Shown here: positions 24,825-33,059 of the stretch, one piece after another
How positions within the stretch are numbered: position 1 is the stretch's first letter
Layout of the letters: each line of letters begins with the position of its first letter
Assembly: GCA_005792545.1 (NCBI GenBank)
Contig: SXRM01000303.1
Span: 1 to 60,527, forward strand
DNA from: Pseudomonadota bacterium
GTDB lineage: Bacteria > Myxococcota_A > UBA9042
DNA: 60,527 nucleotides
Reading direction: 5' to 3'
The notes under the pieces: generated by a model
Seen by the model: only the letters and a program-made list of their open reading frames with translations
What the model was told of the DNA's origin: nothing
Database searches by the model: none
Position numbers and translations under genes: made by a program

Positions 24825-24935
24825 GAGGAGCCGCCCACCGGCCGCGCGGGCCGAAGGCGGGCGAAATCTTAGCGGCGCCACCCGGTCATCGTCAAGACCT
24901 TGTGGCGCCACCCGCGCCGGCCTAGACTGCGCGCC

Positions 24936-26219
24936 ATGGCCACCAAACCCGCCGCGCCGGCCGCCAAAACCGGGAAAGCCGAAGCGGAACCGCGCGAATC
25001 CAAATCGTTTCCTGTCATCCTTGACGAGCGCTCACTGACGGCCGAGCTGGCTGCCGGCCGGATCCGTTCCGTGTACGTCATTGCGTCCGCCGACGTGCCG
25101 GGCCGCGACTTCAGGTCCGATCGCCCCTATGCGGACCCGCAGGCGTTGCTCGCGACGGCGCGTCAAATAGAGGCAGCGGCGCTGCTCCGCGGCGATCCCG
25201 CGTTGGATTACGTCAAGCTGGACTACCTCGACGGCGACTTCGAGGCCCAGGGCATGCACGCGCTTATCGCCGGCCAACTGCGCGCGCAATCGCTGTTTGG
25301 TGGTCGGCGCGTGGTCACGGTCGTGCACGCCGAAGCGATGGCCTTTGGCGAGGGCAAGCCCAAGGCCCGCAGCAAGGCCGCCAAGGCCGAAGCGGAACTC
25401 AAAGGCCCGCAGGATCCACTGGAGCGCGCACTTGCGGCGGTCAACCCAGATGATCGCGACCCGCCGTTCGTGCTCATCGTGGTGACCCAGTCGGCGACCC
25501 CGTCGGGCAGCGCCTGGTCGTCTTTGGGTCGCGCCGGCGCTGTTGTGCTGATCGCGCCGCTGACAGTTTCGGCCCTGCAAGCCTACATGGCCGAGATCGG
25601 TGCGCCGTTTGGCATACGCATCGCGCCCGGCGCGGCCCAAAAGATGTGGGACCGCTTGGGCGGCAGCGATCCCGCGCGGCTGCGGTCGACCGCCGATCGC
25701 CTGATCCTTGATGCCGGACCGAGCGGGGCAGTTACGCTCAATTCCGTCGAAGACAACGTGCCCGTCGATCGCGAAGCGGCGGTGTGGGCCGTCACCGACG
25801 CCATGGATCGCCGCGACGTCGCCCGAGCGATGACTGTGCTGCACCTGCTGCTGGATTCGGGGGGCGAAGGCGACGGCGACGCCATCCGTACGCTCGGAGC
25901 CATCGCCAGCCAGTACGTGCAGCTTGCTGCGGTCAGCGCGCTGGTTCGCCAGGGCGCGTCGTCACTGGACTGCCAGCGCCAGCTGGGCTTGAGCCCTGGG
26001 CGCGCCGACAACCTGATGCGCCAGGCCCGATCGGCCAAGCCCGGCCGCACGGAGCACGCGCTGCGGGTATTGGCCGACTTGGACCGCATGCTCAAGTCCT
26101 CGCGCTTGGGCGACCGCAAGCAAGTTGGCCTGCGGTACACCGAACAGGCGGTGTTGGCGATCGTGCGCGGCCGCGATCTCCTGCTGCACGATCCCAACAC
26201 CGCGCTGCAAGCGCTGTAG
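24936..26219 (+). CDS. holA: DNA polymerase III delta subunit (clamp-loader)
   Basis: A 427-aa protein starting ATG 24936. It has the HolA layout: an N-terminal nucleotide-binding-fold domain (AGRIRSVYVIASADVPGRD, LRAQSLFGGRRVVTVVHAEAM, PPFVLIVVTQSA), a lid (DRLGGSDPARLRSTADRLILDAG) and a helical collar domain (VWAVTDAMDRRDVARAMTVLHLLL...LRVLADLDRMLKSSRLGDRKQVGLRYTEQAVLAI). The delta subunit opens the beta clamp. An Ala/Lys-rich leader of ~25 residues and a charged insert (KPKARSKAAKAEAELKG) make it longer than the usual ~340 aa. It is the first chromosomal gene right of the island and reads away from the tRNA. Confidence 0.9.
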   Translation: MATKPAAPAAKTGKAEAEPRESKSFPVILDERSLTAELAAGRIRSVYVIASADVPGRDFRSDRPYADPQALLATARQIEAAALLRGDPALDYVKLDYLDGDFEAQGMHALIAGQLRAQSLFGGRRVVTVVHAEAMAFGEGKPKARSKAAKAEAELKGPQDPLERALAAVNPDDRDPPFVLIVVTQSATPSGSAWSSLGRAGAVVLIAPLTVSALQAYMAEIGAPFGIRIAPGAAQKMWDRLGGSDPARLRSTADRLILDAGPSGAVTLNSVEDNVPVDREAAVWAVTDAMDRRDVARAMTVLHLLLDSGGEGDGDAIRTLGAIASQYVQLAAVSALVRQGASSLDCQRQLGLSPGRADNLMRQARSAKPGRTEHALRVLADLDRMLKSSRLGDRKQVGLRYTEQAVLAIVRGRDLLLHDPNTALQAL

Positions 26220-26232
26220 CTGCCACCCGGCC

Positions 26233-26958
26233 ATGCGCCTTCGCATCCTGTCGGATCTGCACTTTGAGTTTCACGCCGACGGCGGCGCGGGTTTCGTGCG
26301 CGACCTGCCGCCTGGCGACAAAGAAATCGCGGTGTTGGCAGGCGACATCGCCGTTGGCCGCGGCTTGTTGCGCGCAGCGGAGCTTTTCTGCAAGAAGTTC
26401 AACACTGTGGTGTTCGTGCCGGGCAACCACGAGTACTACCACCACAGCCCGGACGAGGTCCGCGCAACGCTGCAAGCGTGTGCCCGGATGTACGGCAACT
26501 TTCACTGGCTGGACAACGCGCCGCTTGAAATCGACGGCCAGCGCTTTGTGGGCGGCACGCTTTGGTTCGCCGAAGAACAAGGCGAGCACCCGGCCCGGCG
26601 GTATCTCAACGACTTCGTGGCCATCGAGGACTTCGAACCCTGGGTGTACCGCGAGCACTTGCGAACCGTCCACCACTTGCGGCGCGACCTTTGTGCGACG
26701 GACGTGGTGGTCACGCACCACTTGCCGTCGCACCGCTGCATTCACACCAAGTTCTTGGGTTCGCCGCTCAACCGGTACTTCGTGCATGACCTGGAGTGGC
26801 TGATCCGCGACCGCCAACCCAAACTGTGGATCCACGGCCACACCCACGAGACGGTCGACACGCTGGTCGGCGACACGCGGATCGTCGCCAATCCGTTCGG
26901 CTATCTAGGTCACGAAACGCAATCGGGCTTCAACGACAGGTTGGTCGTCGAACTTTGA
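26233..26958 (+). CDS. Calcineurin-like metallophosphoesterase
   Basis: A 241-aa protein starting 13 bp after holA. The dinuclear-metal motifs are all present: SDLHFEF near the N-terminus, AGDIAVG, PGNHEYY, VTHHLPS and HGHTHET. It matches the short cytoplasmic Ser/Thr phosphatase-like metallophosphoesterases. The substrate is unknown. Close spacing suggests co-transcription with holA. Confidence 0.88.
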   Translation: MRLRILSDLHFEFHADGGAGFVRDLPPGDKEIAVLAGDIAVGRGLLRAAELFCKKFNTVVFVPGNHEYYHHSPDEVRATLQACARMYGNFHWLDNAPLEIDGQRFVGGTLWFAEEQGEHPARRYLNDFVAIEDFEPWVYREHLRTVHHLRRDLCATDVVVTHHLPSHRCIHTKFLGSPLNRYFVHDLEWLIRDRQPKLWIHGHTHETVDTLVGDTRIVANPFGYLGHETQSGFNDRLVVEL

Positions 26959-26969
26959 TGCAATCGGCG

Positions 26970-28055
26970 CTACGGCCCGAAATAGTTGCGCAGAAGCGCA
27001 TAGGCCAGCCCACCAAGCAAGGCCGACACCGGCAGCGTCAGCACCCACGCGATGATCATGTTGCCGGCGACGCCCCAACGCACCGCCGACAAGCGCCGCG
27101 ACGCGCCAACGCCCATGATCGACGAACTGATGGCATGCGTCGTCGACACTGGCGCGTGCATCTGCGCAGCGGTGAACAGCACCACCGCGCCCGCGGTTTC
27201 GGCGCAAAACCCGTGGATGGGCTTGAGGCGAATGATGCGCGAGCCCATGGTCCGCATGATCCGCCAGCCGCCAGCAGCCGTACCCGCCGCCATGGCAACT
27301 GCGCATGCGCCAATGATCCACGCCGGCACCACCAGCTCTTTCTTGGTCTGCCAAGCCGCAACGTCGAGCCAGGCCGGCGCATCGGCCGGCGCCATCTTGC
27401 CGTAGTAGGCGAACAGCGCCATGGTCGCGATGCCCATGACTTTCTGCGCGTCGTTGGTGCCGTGCGACAGCGCCATCGCGCTGGCAGACACCAGCTGCAG
27501 TCGCCGGAACAGCTTGTTGACCGTCGCCGGCGCGATCCGTCGCACCACCCAGGTGGTCGCCACCATCATCAGCAGGCCGACGACAAAGCCGGACAATGGC
27601 GAAAACACCAGCCCTTTCAAAACCTTGGTCACGCCACCCGAGTTGATGAGCGTCCAAAGCGCCGCCCCGAGATCCTGATCCTCGGCAAGCGAGCGGCGCG
27701 CCGCCACTGAGCCGACGATGCCGCCGACCAAGGTGTGTGACGAACTCGACGGGATGCCAAACCACCAGGTCAGCAGATTCCAGAAAATCGCCGCCAGCAG
27801 CGCGCACAGCACGACGGTCTGGGTCACGCTCGCCGGGCTGGCGATGTCACCGCCGATGGTCTTGGCGACGCCTGTGCCGAGAAAAGCACCGGCGAAATTG
27901 AACAGTGCAGCCAATATCACTGCCGCGCGTGGCGACAGCACGTTGGTCGAAACCACGGTCGCGATCGCGTTGGCCGTGTCGTGAAAGCCGTTGATGTAGT
28001 CAAACGCCAGCGCCAGGAAGATGACGATGACCATCAGCCAAAAAGGGTCGAACAT
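26970..28055 (-). CDS. PiT-family inorganic phosphate transporter
   Basis: A 361-aa membrane protein with two PiT signature halves: FDYINGFHDTANAIATVVSTNVLSP at the N-terminus, and SHGTNDAQKVMGI plus GFCAETAGAVVLFTAAQMHAPVSTTHAI later, with about 10 hydrophobic segments. PiT proteins import metal-phosphate with protons or sodium. It lies 13 bp after its DUF47 partner gene on the same strand, the usual pit operon. It converges with the metallophosphoesterase. Confidence 0.93.
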   Translation of the reverse strand: MFDPFWLMVIVIFLALAFDYINGFHDTANAIATVVSTNVLSPRAAVILAALFNFAGAFLGTGVAKTIGGDIASPASVTQTVVLCALLAAIFWNLLTWWFGIPSSSSHTLVGGIVGSVAARRSLAEDQDLGAALWTLINSGGVTKVLKGLVFSPLSGFVVGLLMMVATTWVVRRIAPATVNKLFRRLQLVSASAMALSHGTNDAQKVMGIATMALFAYYGKMAPADAPAWLDVAAWQTKKELVVPAWIIGACAVAMAAGTAAGGWRIMRTMGSRIIRLKPIHGFCAETAGAVVLFTAAQMHAPVSTTHAISSSIMGVGASRRLSAVRWGVAGNMIIAWVLTLPVSALLGGLAYALLRNYFGP

Positions 28056-28068
28056 GGGACCCTCCGAC

Positions 28069-28716
28069 CTAAGCGTGTTTCATGGCCAGGGAGCGGACCA
28101 GGTCCGCCACGTCGTCGGCGGCGTCAACGGTGCCTTCCAGCGCTTCGATGATGTCCTTTTGGCGAATCAGCTCGATGGCGTTGGTCTGCGTCACGAACAG
28201 GTCGCCGAGGCCAAGGCGGAACACGGTGTCGCCCTCGTTTTCCAGCGCATGGATGCGCACCAGGTGCGGCTGCAGCTCGGTAAAGTGGGCGCCGTCTTTG
28301 ACCATTTTGATAGTAGTCTCAACCTCGTGGCTCGCCTCTTGGGCAATACGCACCAGTTCGCGCATCGGCGGGGTCAGTTCGGCCAGGCGGTAGTTGACGA
28401 TAAAACCTGCGCATTCCTCCATCAGGTCCAGGATGGTGTCGAGCGCGGAACACAGGTCGTGCAGGTCTTCGCGGTCGAGCGGCGTGACGAAGGTCTGGTC
28501 GAGCGCCGTATAGAACTCGTTGGCCATCGCGTCGCCGGCATGCTCGATGTCGCGCAGCTGCTCAGAAATCTTGAGGAAGTCGTCGCTGCCGGTCGCGTCT
28601 CGCAACCGCCCAAAGGCGTCCGCCCCCACCGAAACGTTGCGCGCAATCGCGCCGAGCATGGCATAGAAGCGGTTTTCTTGCGGCATCAGCCGCGACAGGA
28701 ACGAATTGGCCAGCAC
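28069..28716 (-). CDS. DUF47 / PhoU-like partner of the PiT transporter
   Basis: A 215-aa all-helical protein (SFLSRLMPQENRFYAMLGAIA... EVETTIKMVKDGAHFTELQPHLVRIHALENEGD... QKDIIEALEGTVDAADDVADLVRSLAM), typical of the DUF47 phosphate transport regulators. I prefer the GTG at 28716 because GAGGT lies 7 nt upstream and the length then fits the family; an upstream TTG at 28803 would add ~29 unconserved residues. Family role: controls or assembles the neighbouring PiT permease. Confidence 0.88.
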   Translation of the reverse strand: MLANSFLSRLMPQENRFYAMLGAIARNVSVGADAFGRLRDATGSDDFLKISEQLRDIEHAGDAMANEFYTALDQTFVTPLDREDLHDLCSALDTILDLMEECAGFIVNYRLAELTPPMRELVRIAQEASHEVETTIKMVKDGAHFTELQPHLVRIHALENEGDTVFRLGLGDLFVTQTNAIELIRQKDIIEALEGTVDAADDVADLVRSLAMKHA

Positions 28717-28848
28717 GGGCAGGACCTCGGCGCCCAAGTGGCGCGTGTGGCTCCGATCTTGGTCCAGTTCGCGGTCGGCCGACAAGCCGTTGAATCGCGT
28801 CAATGCGATCTTGTTGCACGCTTGTGGCAGTGCAACGTCTGCAGCGGA

Positions 28849-30399
28849 CTACAAGCCAAAGAAATCGCGGATGCGGCCTAGCACTTCGCTCTGGTTCTCT
28901 TTCATGCGGGCCGCTTTGGCCTCGGCACTCAGTCCCTCTTTGACGGCGATGAGCTCGACGCGGCGACGCGCCAGCAATTCGGCAAAAGTCTGGGCGAGCG
29001 CCGGCTTGATCTGCAACACGGTGTGGAACGCTGCCTTGTCGAGGCGGTAGCACTCGATGTCGGTCAGGCCGACGATGGTCGCGGTGCGCGGATCGCCCGT
29101 CAGCAGGCCCATTTCGCCGACAACCACAGGGCCGCGCAGCTTGCTGACCTCGCGCTCTGCGCCATCGACGTTGACGCGAATCGACACCTCGCCCGCAACA
29201 ATGATGTACAACCAGTGCGCCACGTTTCCCTGCTTGGTCAACGCTTCGCCGTTGGCGAACGGCGCGTACTTGAGGCCCTTGGCGATGATGTCGCGCTCCT
29301 CGGCCTGCAGATCGGCGAATAGATCCAGCTTTTCGAGCACCTTTAGCCGCTTGATGTGCTCGTCTTCGGCTTGACTGCTGCTGCCGTCGTGCATGAAGAC
29401 GTTTTGGCTGGTAACGCTCGGCTGGATGCCCAAGCGCTTGAGCGCGAAGTAGATGCGCACGCGCACCTGGGCGTCGGTCGGGTCGTCCACTGCGATGTCG
29501 GTCAGCCAGTAGCGCACCGCATACTTGATGCCGGCATCGTTGAAATCCATCAGGATACACTGGGGCGGTGGGTCCGCGGCGACCCTGTCGATGGGTGCGG
29601 CCTTGAGCGCGTCGACAACGGCGCCGGTCACCTCTGCAGGCGTGCGACTGGCGTCTACGGTGAAGTAGATCCAGCGTCGCCAGTACGGCGGTTGTCCGAC
29701 GCGCCGGCCGAACACCACCACCTGGCCTTTCATCAGCATCGAGTTGGGAAAAATCACCGTCTCCCAGTTGCGCGTCTCGACGGCGGTGTAACGCCAGCGG
29801 ATTTCGGTGACTTTGCCGCTGATGTCGCCGACCTTGACCCAGTCGCCGACACCGATCGAGTTGTCCATCTGCAGGGCCAGGCCGCCCATGATGTTGCCGA
29901 GGGTATCCTGCAGCGAAAAGCCGATGACGGCGGTCACAACCGCGCTGGTGGCGATGATGCCGGACAGGTTGAAACCGAGCCGGGTCGCCACTGCAAAAAC
30001 CGCCACGATCGAGGCGGCGGCGGTCAGCAGATCGCGCAGAATCCGCGGTGCTGGCAGGCGGATGCGCGGCAGCACCACGTCGAACACGACCTGGCCGGCC
30101 ATGCTGATCGCCGTCATGGCGCCCAGCACCAGGGTCGCGAGGCGCACGGCTTCGTACGAGGCGCTGGCGTGCGGGCCGCCGATTACCGCGACCGCGCCCA
30201 TGCCGGCCTTGAAGCGAAACCAACCGGCGATTGGCACCAGCACCACGTGACAGCCGTACAGCACCAGGGTGCCGCGGGTGCGCCGCAGGTGCTTGGGCAC
30301 GGCCGCGCGGGTCAGCGTCAGCGTCAACAGCAGCGCAACGCCCAGCCACGGCGTGCCGTCGTCAAAGGCCTCAAACCACAAGGTGTCGAGCAAGCTCAT
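28849..30399 (-). CDS. MscS-family mechanosensitive channel with C-terminal cNMP-binding domain
   Basis: A 516-aa protein. Several N-terminal membrane segments lead into the MscS pore and beta domain (TSAVVTAVIGFSLQDTLGNIMGGLALQMDNSIGVGDWVKVGDISGKVTEI). Residues ~355-490 form a cyclic-nucleotide-binding domain (LDLFADLQAEERDIIAKGL, VVVGEMGLLTGDPRTATIVG with the Arg of the phosphate cassette). The architecture matches bacterial cyclic-nucleotide-gated (bCNG) MscS channels. It probably responds to cNMP more than to tension. It is on the same strand as the phosphate genes with a gap of ~130 bp. Confidence 0.93.
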   Translation of the reverse strand: MSLLDTLWFEAFDDGTPWLGVALLLTLTLTRAAVPKHLRRTRGTLVLYGCHVVLVPIAGWFRFKAGMGAVAVIGGPHASASYEAVRLATLVLGAMTAISMAGQVVFDVVLPRIRLPAPRILRDLLTAAASIVAVFAVATRLGFNLSGIIATSAVVTAVIGFSLQDTLGNIMGGLALQMDNSIGVGDWVKVGDISGKVTEIRWRYTAVETRNWETVIFPNSMLMKGQVVVFGRRVGQPPYWRRWIYFTVDASRTPAEVTGAVVDALKAAPIDRVAADPPPQCILMDFNDAGIKYAVRYWLTDIAVDDPTDAQVRVRIYFALKRLGIQPSVTSQNVFMHDGSSSQAEDEHIKRLKVLEKLDLFADLQAEERDIIAKGLKYAPFANGEALTKQGNVAHWLYIIVAGEVSIRVNVDGAEREVSKLRGPVVVGEMGLLTGDPRTATIVGLTDIECYRLDKAAFHTVLQIKPALAQTFAELLARRRVELIAVKEGLSAEAKAARMKENQSEVLGRIRDFFGL

Positions 30400-30596
30400 C
30401 GGCCGGGGCTCTCGGGCGGCGTCAGGCAGGTGCCGCGCGGCGACGGTTGTAGCACGGCCGCGCCGACAGGGGCAGCGGGCGGTTTGCGCCGCAACTGCCT
30501 GGACCTGGCGGCGGCGCGGTTGCTTGTGCCGCCAAAACCGCCGATCCTAGGCGCCTCGCGCGGCGCCTTCGACCGCGTCCACGATCATCGGAGTCC

Positions 30597-31007
30597 ATGG
30601 CCGGCGTCAACCCCTATCTGCAGCCAACGGCGTCACAGCGCGCCAACCGACCCTTCCGCGTGCTGCTGCGCGGCCAGCCTGAGCCGTTTGAAGTCGACCC
30701 GGAGCAGCTGCCTTACGGCCGCGACGGCGAGCCAGGATCGTTGCTCGATATCTTGATGCACCACGGCGTGCGCGTGGATCACGCGTGCGGCGGCATCTGC
30801 TCGTGCTCGACCTGCCACGTGATCGTGCGACGGGGCGGCAGGAGCTGCAACGCGGCCAGCGAGGGCGAAGAAGACATGCTCGACACGGCACCGGGCCTGA
30901 CCCCGCAATCACGGCTGGCGTGCCAGTGCGTGCCCAACGGCAGCGAGGACATCGAGGTCGAGATCCCGTCGTGGAACCGCAATCAGGTGCGCGAAGACGA
31001 GTTTTGA
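30597..31007 (+). CDS. [2Fe-2S] ferredoxin, adrenodoxin/Isc type
   Basis: A 136-aa protein. The cluster ligands follow the adrenodoxin pattern C64-x5-C70-x2-C73 and a distal C109 (DHACGGICSCSTCHVIV ... SRLACQC), with the EEDMLDTAPGLTPQSRL segment typical of Isc-type ferredoxins. Two extra cysteines (C68, C84) are not ligands in the family. Likely role: electron donor in Fe-S cluster assembly or other redox steps. An N-terminal extension of ~15 residues is unusual. Confidence 0.9.
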   Translation: MAGVNPYLQPTASQRANRPFRVLLRGQPEPFEVDPEQLPYGRDGEPGSLLDILMHHGVRVDHACGGICSCSTCHVIVRRGGRSCNAASEGEEDMLDTAPGLTPQSRLACQCVPNGSEDIEVEIPSWNRNQVREDEF

Positions 31008-31046
31008 CGGCACAGGGACCACACGGTCCCGGCGACGAGGTGGGCG

Positions 31047-31664
31047 ATGAAGGCGCTTTTACTGGTCGATCTCCAACTGGATTTCATGCCCGGTGGCGCT
31101 CTGGCGGTGCGCGAGGGCGACGCGACCGTGGCTGTGGCGAACGCTTTGCTGCCGCGGTTTGCGCAGGTCGCGTGCACGCAAGACTGGCACCCCGCGGACC
31201 ATGGCTCGTTTGCGTCACAGCATGCGGGCCGGCGTTGCGGCGAGCTGGTCGACCTGCACGGCCTGCAGCAGGTGCTGTGGCCCGACCACTGTATCCAGGG
31301 CAGCGCGGGCGCGCGGTTCCACCCCGACTTGCAGCTGCCCGCCGATGCGATCGTGTTCCCCAAGGGCCAGGACCGCACGGTCGACAGCTACTCGGGTTTT
31401 TTCGACAACGGTCGCCGCAACGCCACCGGGCTAGGCGATGCACTGCGAGCCCGCGGCATCCGCGACCTGGTGGTCCTGGGCCTGGCGACCGACTATTGCG
31501 TGCAATTTACGGCACTCGATGCTGCCGAACTGGGCTTTGGTGTCACGCTGGTGGTCCCAGGTTGCCGCGCGGTGGACCTGAGCGCGGGCGACGGCGACCG
31601 GGCCATCGAGCGCATGCGAGCCGCAGGCGTGCGGATTGCCACCGACCTCGCCCAATTGCCGTAG
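31047..31664 (+). CDS. pncA: Nicotinamidase / pyrazinamidase
   Basis: A 205-aa isochorismatase-fold hydrolase. The catalytic triad is visible: D8 (LLVDLQLDF), K106 (VFPKGQD) and C151 (GLATDYCVQFTALDA). The metal site uses D46/H48 (TQDWHPADHGSF) and the downstream H81 (WPDHCIQG). It converts nicotinamide to nicotinate for NAD salvage. It starts 39 bp after the ferredoxin. Confidence 0.95.
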   Translation: MKALLLVDLQLDFMPGGALAVREGDATVAVANALLPRFAQVACTQDWHPADHGSFASQHAGRRCGELVDLHGLQQVLWPDHCIQGSAGARFHPDLQLPADAIVFPKGQDRTVDSYSGFFDNGRRNATGLGDALRARGIRDLVVLGLATDYCVQFTALDAAELGFGVTLVVPGCRAVDLSAGDGDRAIERMRAAGVRIATDLAQLP

Positions 31665-31684
31665 TGCGACGGCAGACACTGGCC

Positions 31685-32050
31685 ATGGCCACCGAAGCAA
31701 AAACACCAGCAGTTCCATCAATCTACGACGCCGTCTGGGCGCTGGTGCGGCAGATTCCGCCCGGCCGGGTGATGACCTACGGTCAGGTGGCGACGCTGCT
31801 GGGATCGCCGCGCGGCGCCCGGGCCGTGGGCTACGCGATGTTCTTCGTCCGCGGCGGCGACGTGCCGTGGCACCGAGTGGTCAACGCCAAGGGCATGATT
31901 TCGTTTGGTGGCGAGGTTGACCGTCCGCCGCTGCAGCGCGAAATGCTACAGGCCGAAGGGGTGCAGTTTGACGACGCCCACCGCATCGTCGACTTTGCCC
32001 GCGTGATCTGGCGGCCTGAGCGCGTCGAGGTTGGGCCGCTCCCTATGTGA
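31685..32050 (+). CDS. Alkyltransferase-like protein (ATL), MGMT family without the catalytic Cys
   Basis: A 121-aa protein with the MGMT DNA-binding domain (VWALVRQIPPGRVMTYGQVATLLGSPRGARAVGYAMF). The acceptor motif PCHRV is PWHRVVN here, with Trp62 replacing Cys. ATL proteins bind O6-alkylguanine without repairing it and flag it for nucleotide excision repair. The start ATG 31685 lies 20 bp after pncA. Confidence 0.92.
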   Translation: MATEAKTPAVPSIYDAVWALVRQIPPGRVMTYGQVATLLGSPRGARAVGYAMFFVRGGDVPWHRVVNAKGMISFGGEVDRPPLQREMLQAEGVQFDDAHRIVDFARVIWRPERVEVGPLPM

Positions 32051-32063
32051 AGGAGCCTGCGCC

Positions 32064-32978
32064 GTGCACCACCTCGTCAACGTACCCGTTTTTGCCCTCA
32101 AAGCGGCGGTGTCGGCGGCGCTTGGCTGGGCGCTGGTCCGCGCATTCGACAATGCCGACGCCGTATCCGCCGCGTTCGTCGCGGTGCTGTGTACCTCGCC
32201 GACTGTCTTTGGCGGCTTTCGCCGCGCGCGGGACCAACTGCTCGGCAGCGCGGTCGGTGGCGGTATCGCGGCCCTGGCGGTCGCCGCCGGGCTGCCACCA
32301 CCCCTGGCGTTGGCGGTCGCGGTCGGCGGGGCGATCGGCGCCACCTTTGCGCTCGGACTGGGTTCGGGCCAGGCGGTGGCGGCATTTGCGGCCGTGTATG
32401 TCGTGCTGGTGCCGCGAGGTGGACCTTGGGAGACGCTGGCGGTGCGCGTGGGCGCTGTGGCGTTGGGCGCACTGGCGGCGGCTGCGGTCACCGTCCTGGT
32501 GTCTGCGCTGGCCTACCACAAGGTCTTCGACCGCCGCGTGCGGCTGGCGCGCGGATTGGTGGGCGGCGCGCTGCACAAGCTGGCCGCGTCCGAGTCGCCG
32601 CCTGCCGGCGCCATGCTTGAGGTGTTTGACCCGCTGACCGCGCTTCACACAGAGCTCCGCGACGCTGGCCAGGAGTTGCGCTGGCGCGGTCGCGGTGAGC
32701 GCCACCAGATCGCTGCCTGGCTCGCCCACGTGCAGGCGCTGCAATTGGTGGCCCAATGGGGGCGCGCACTGGCGTTGCGGCGCGCGAACCATGCCTGGAC
32801 CGCGGATGACCGCCAGGCCTTGTCGAACGCAGCTCAGGCAGCGGGCGCGCTGACCTCGATCGCCGTAGACGCGGACGATCCCTGCGCGCACGAGCTTTTG
32901 TGTGCCGCGGTCACCGTCGTCAAGACCGCATCGATCGAGCTGGGCGCGAGCCACCATTTGCTCAGATCCATGAAATAG
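32064..32978 (+). CDS. FUSC-like integral membrane protein
   Basis: A 304-aa protein. GTG 32064 has AAGGAG 8 nt upstream, overlapping the ATL stop region. The N-terminal half carries six or so hydrophobic segments (FALKAAVSAALGWALV, AFVAVLCTSPTVFGGFRRARDQLLGSAVGGGIAALAV, AVAAFAAVYVVLV, ALAAAAVTVLVSALAY) and the C-terminal half is soluble and helical. The GGFRRARDQLLGSAVGG signature resembles the FUSC/aromatic acid exporter superfamily. The substrate is unknown. Confidence 0.7.
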   Translation: MHHLVNVPVFALKAAVSAALGWALVRAFDNADAVSAAFVAVLCTSPTVFGGFRRARDQLLGSAVGGGIAALAVAAGLPPPLALAVAVGGAIGATFALGLGSGQAVAAFAAVYVVLVPRGGPWETLAVRVGAVALGALAAAAVTVLVSALAYHKVFDRRVRLARGLVGGALHKLAASESPPAGAMLEVFDPLTALHTELRDAGQELRWRGRGERHQIAAWLAHVQALQLVAQWGRALALRRANHAWTADDRQALSNAAQAAGALTSIAVDADDPCAHELLCAAVTVVKTASIELGASHHLLRSMK

Positions 32979-33059
32979 AATCGCTTTTTGAGTTCGCTTG
33001 CGCGTTGCAATCCGCCGCGGCGCCCCGTATGCTCGCAAGGCTGTCCCCCGGAGGCTCCC

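Noticed and set aside
28562-30349. A 595-codon leftward frame overlapping the MscS gene in another frame
   Set aside because: Arg-rich composition without domains; the overlapping frame encodes a clear MscS-cNMP channel.
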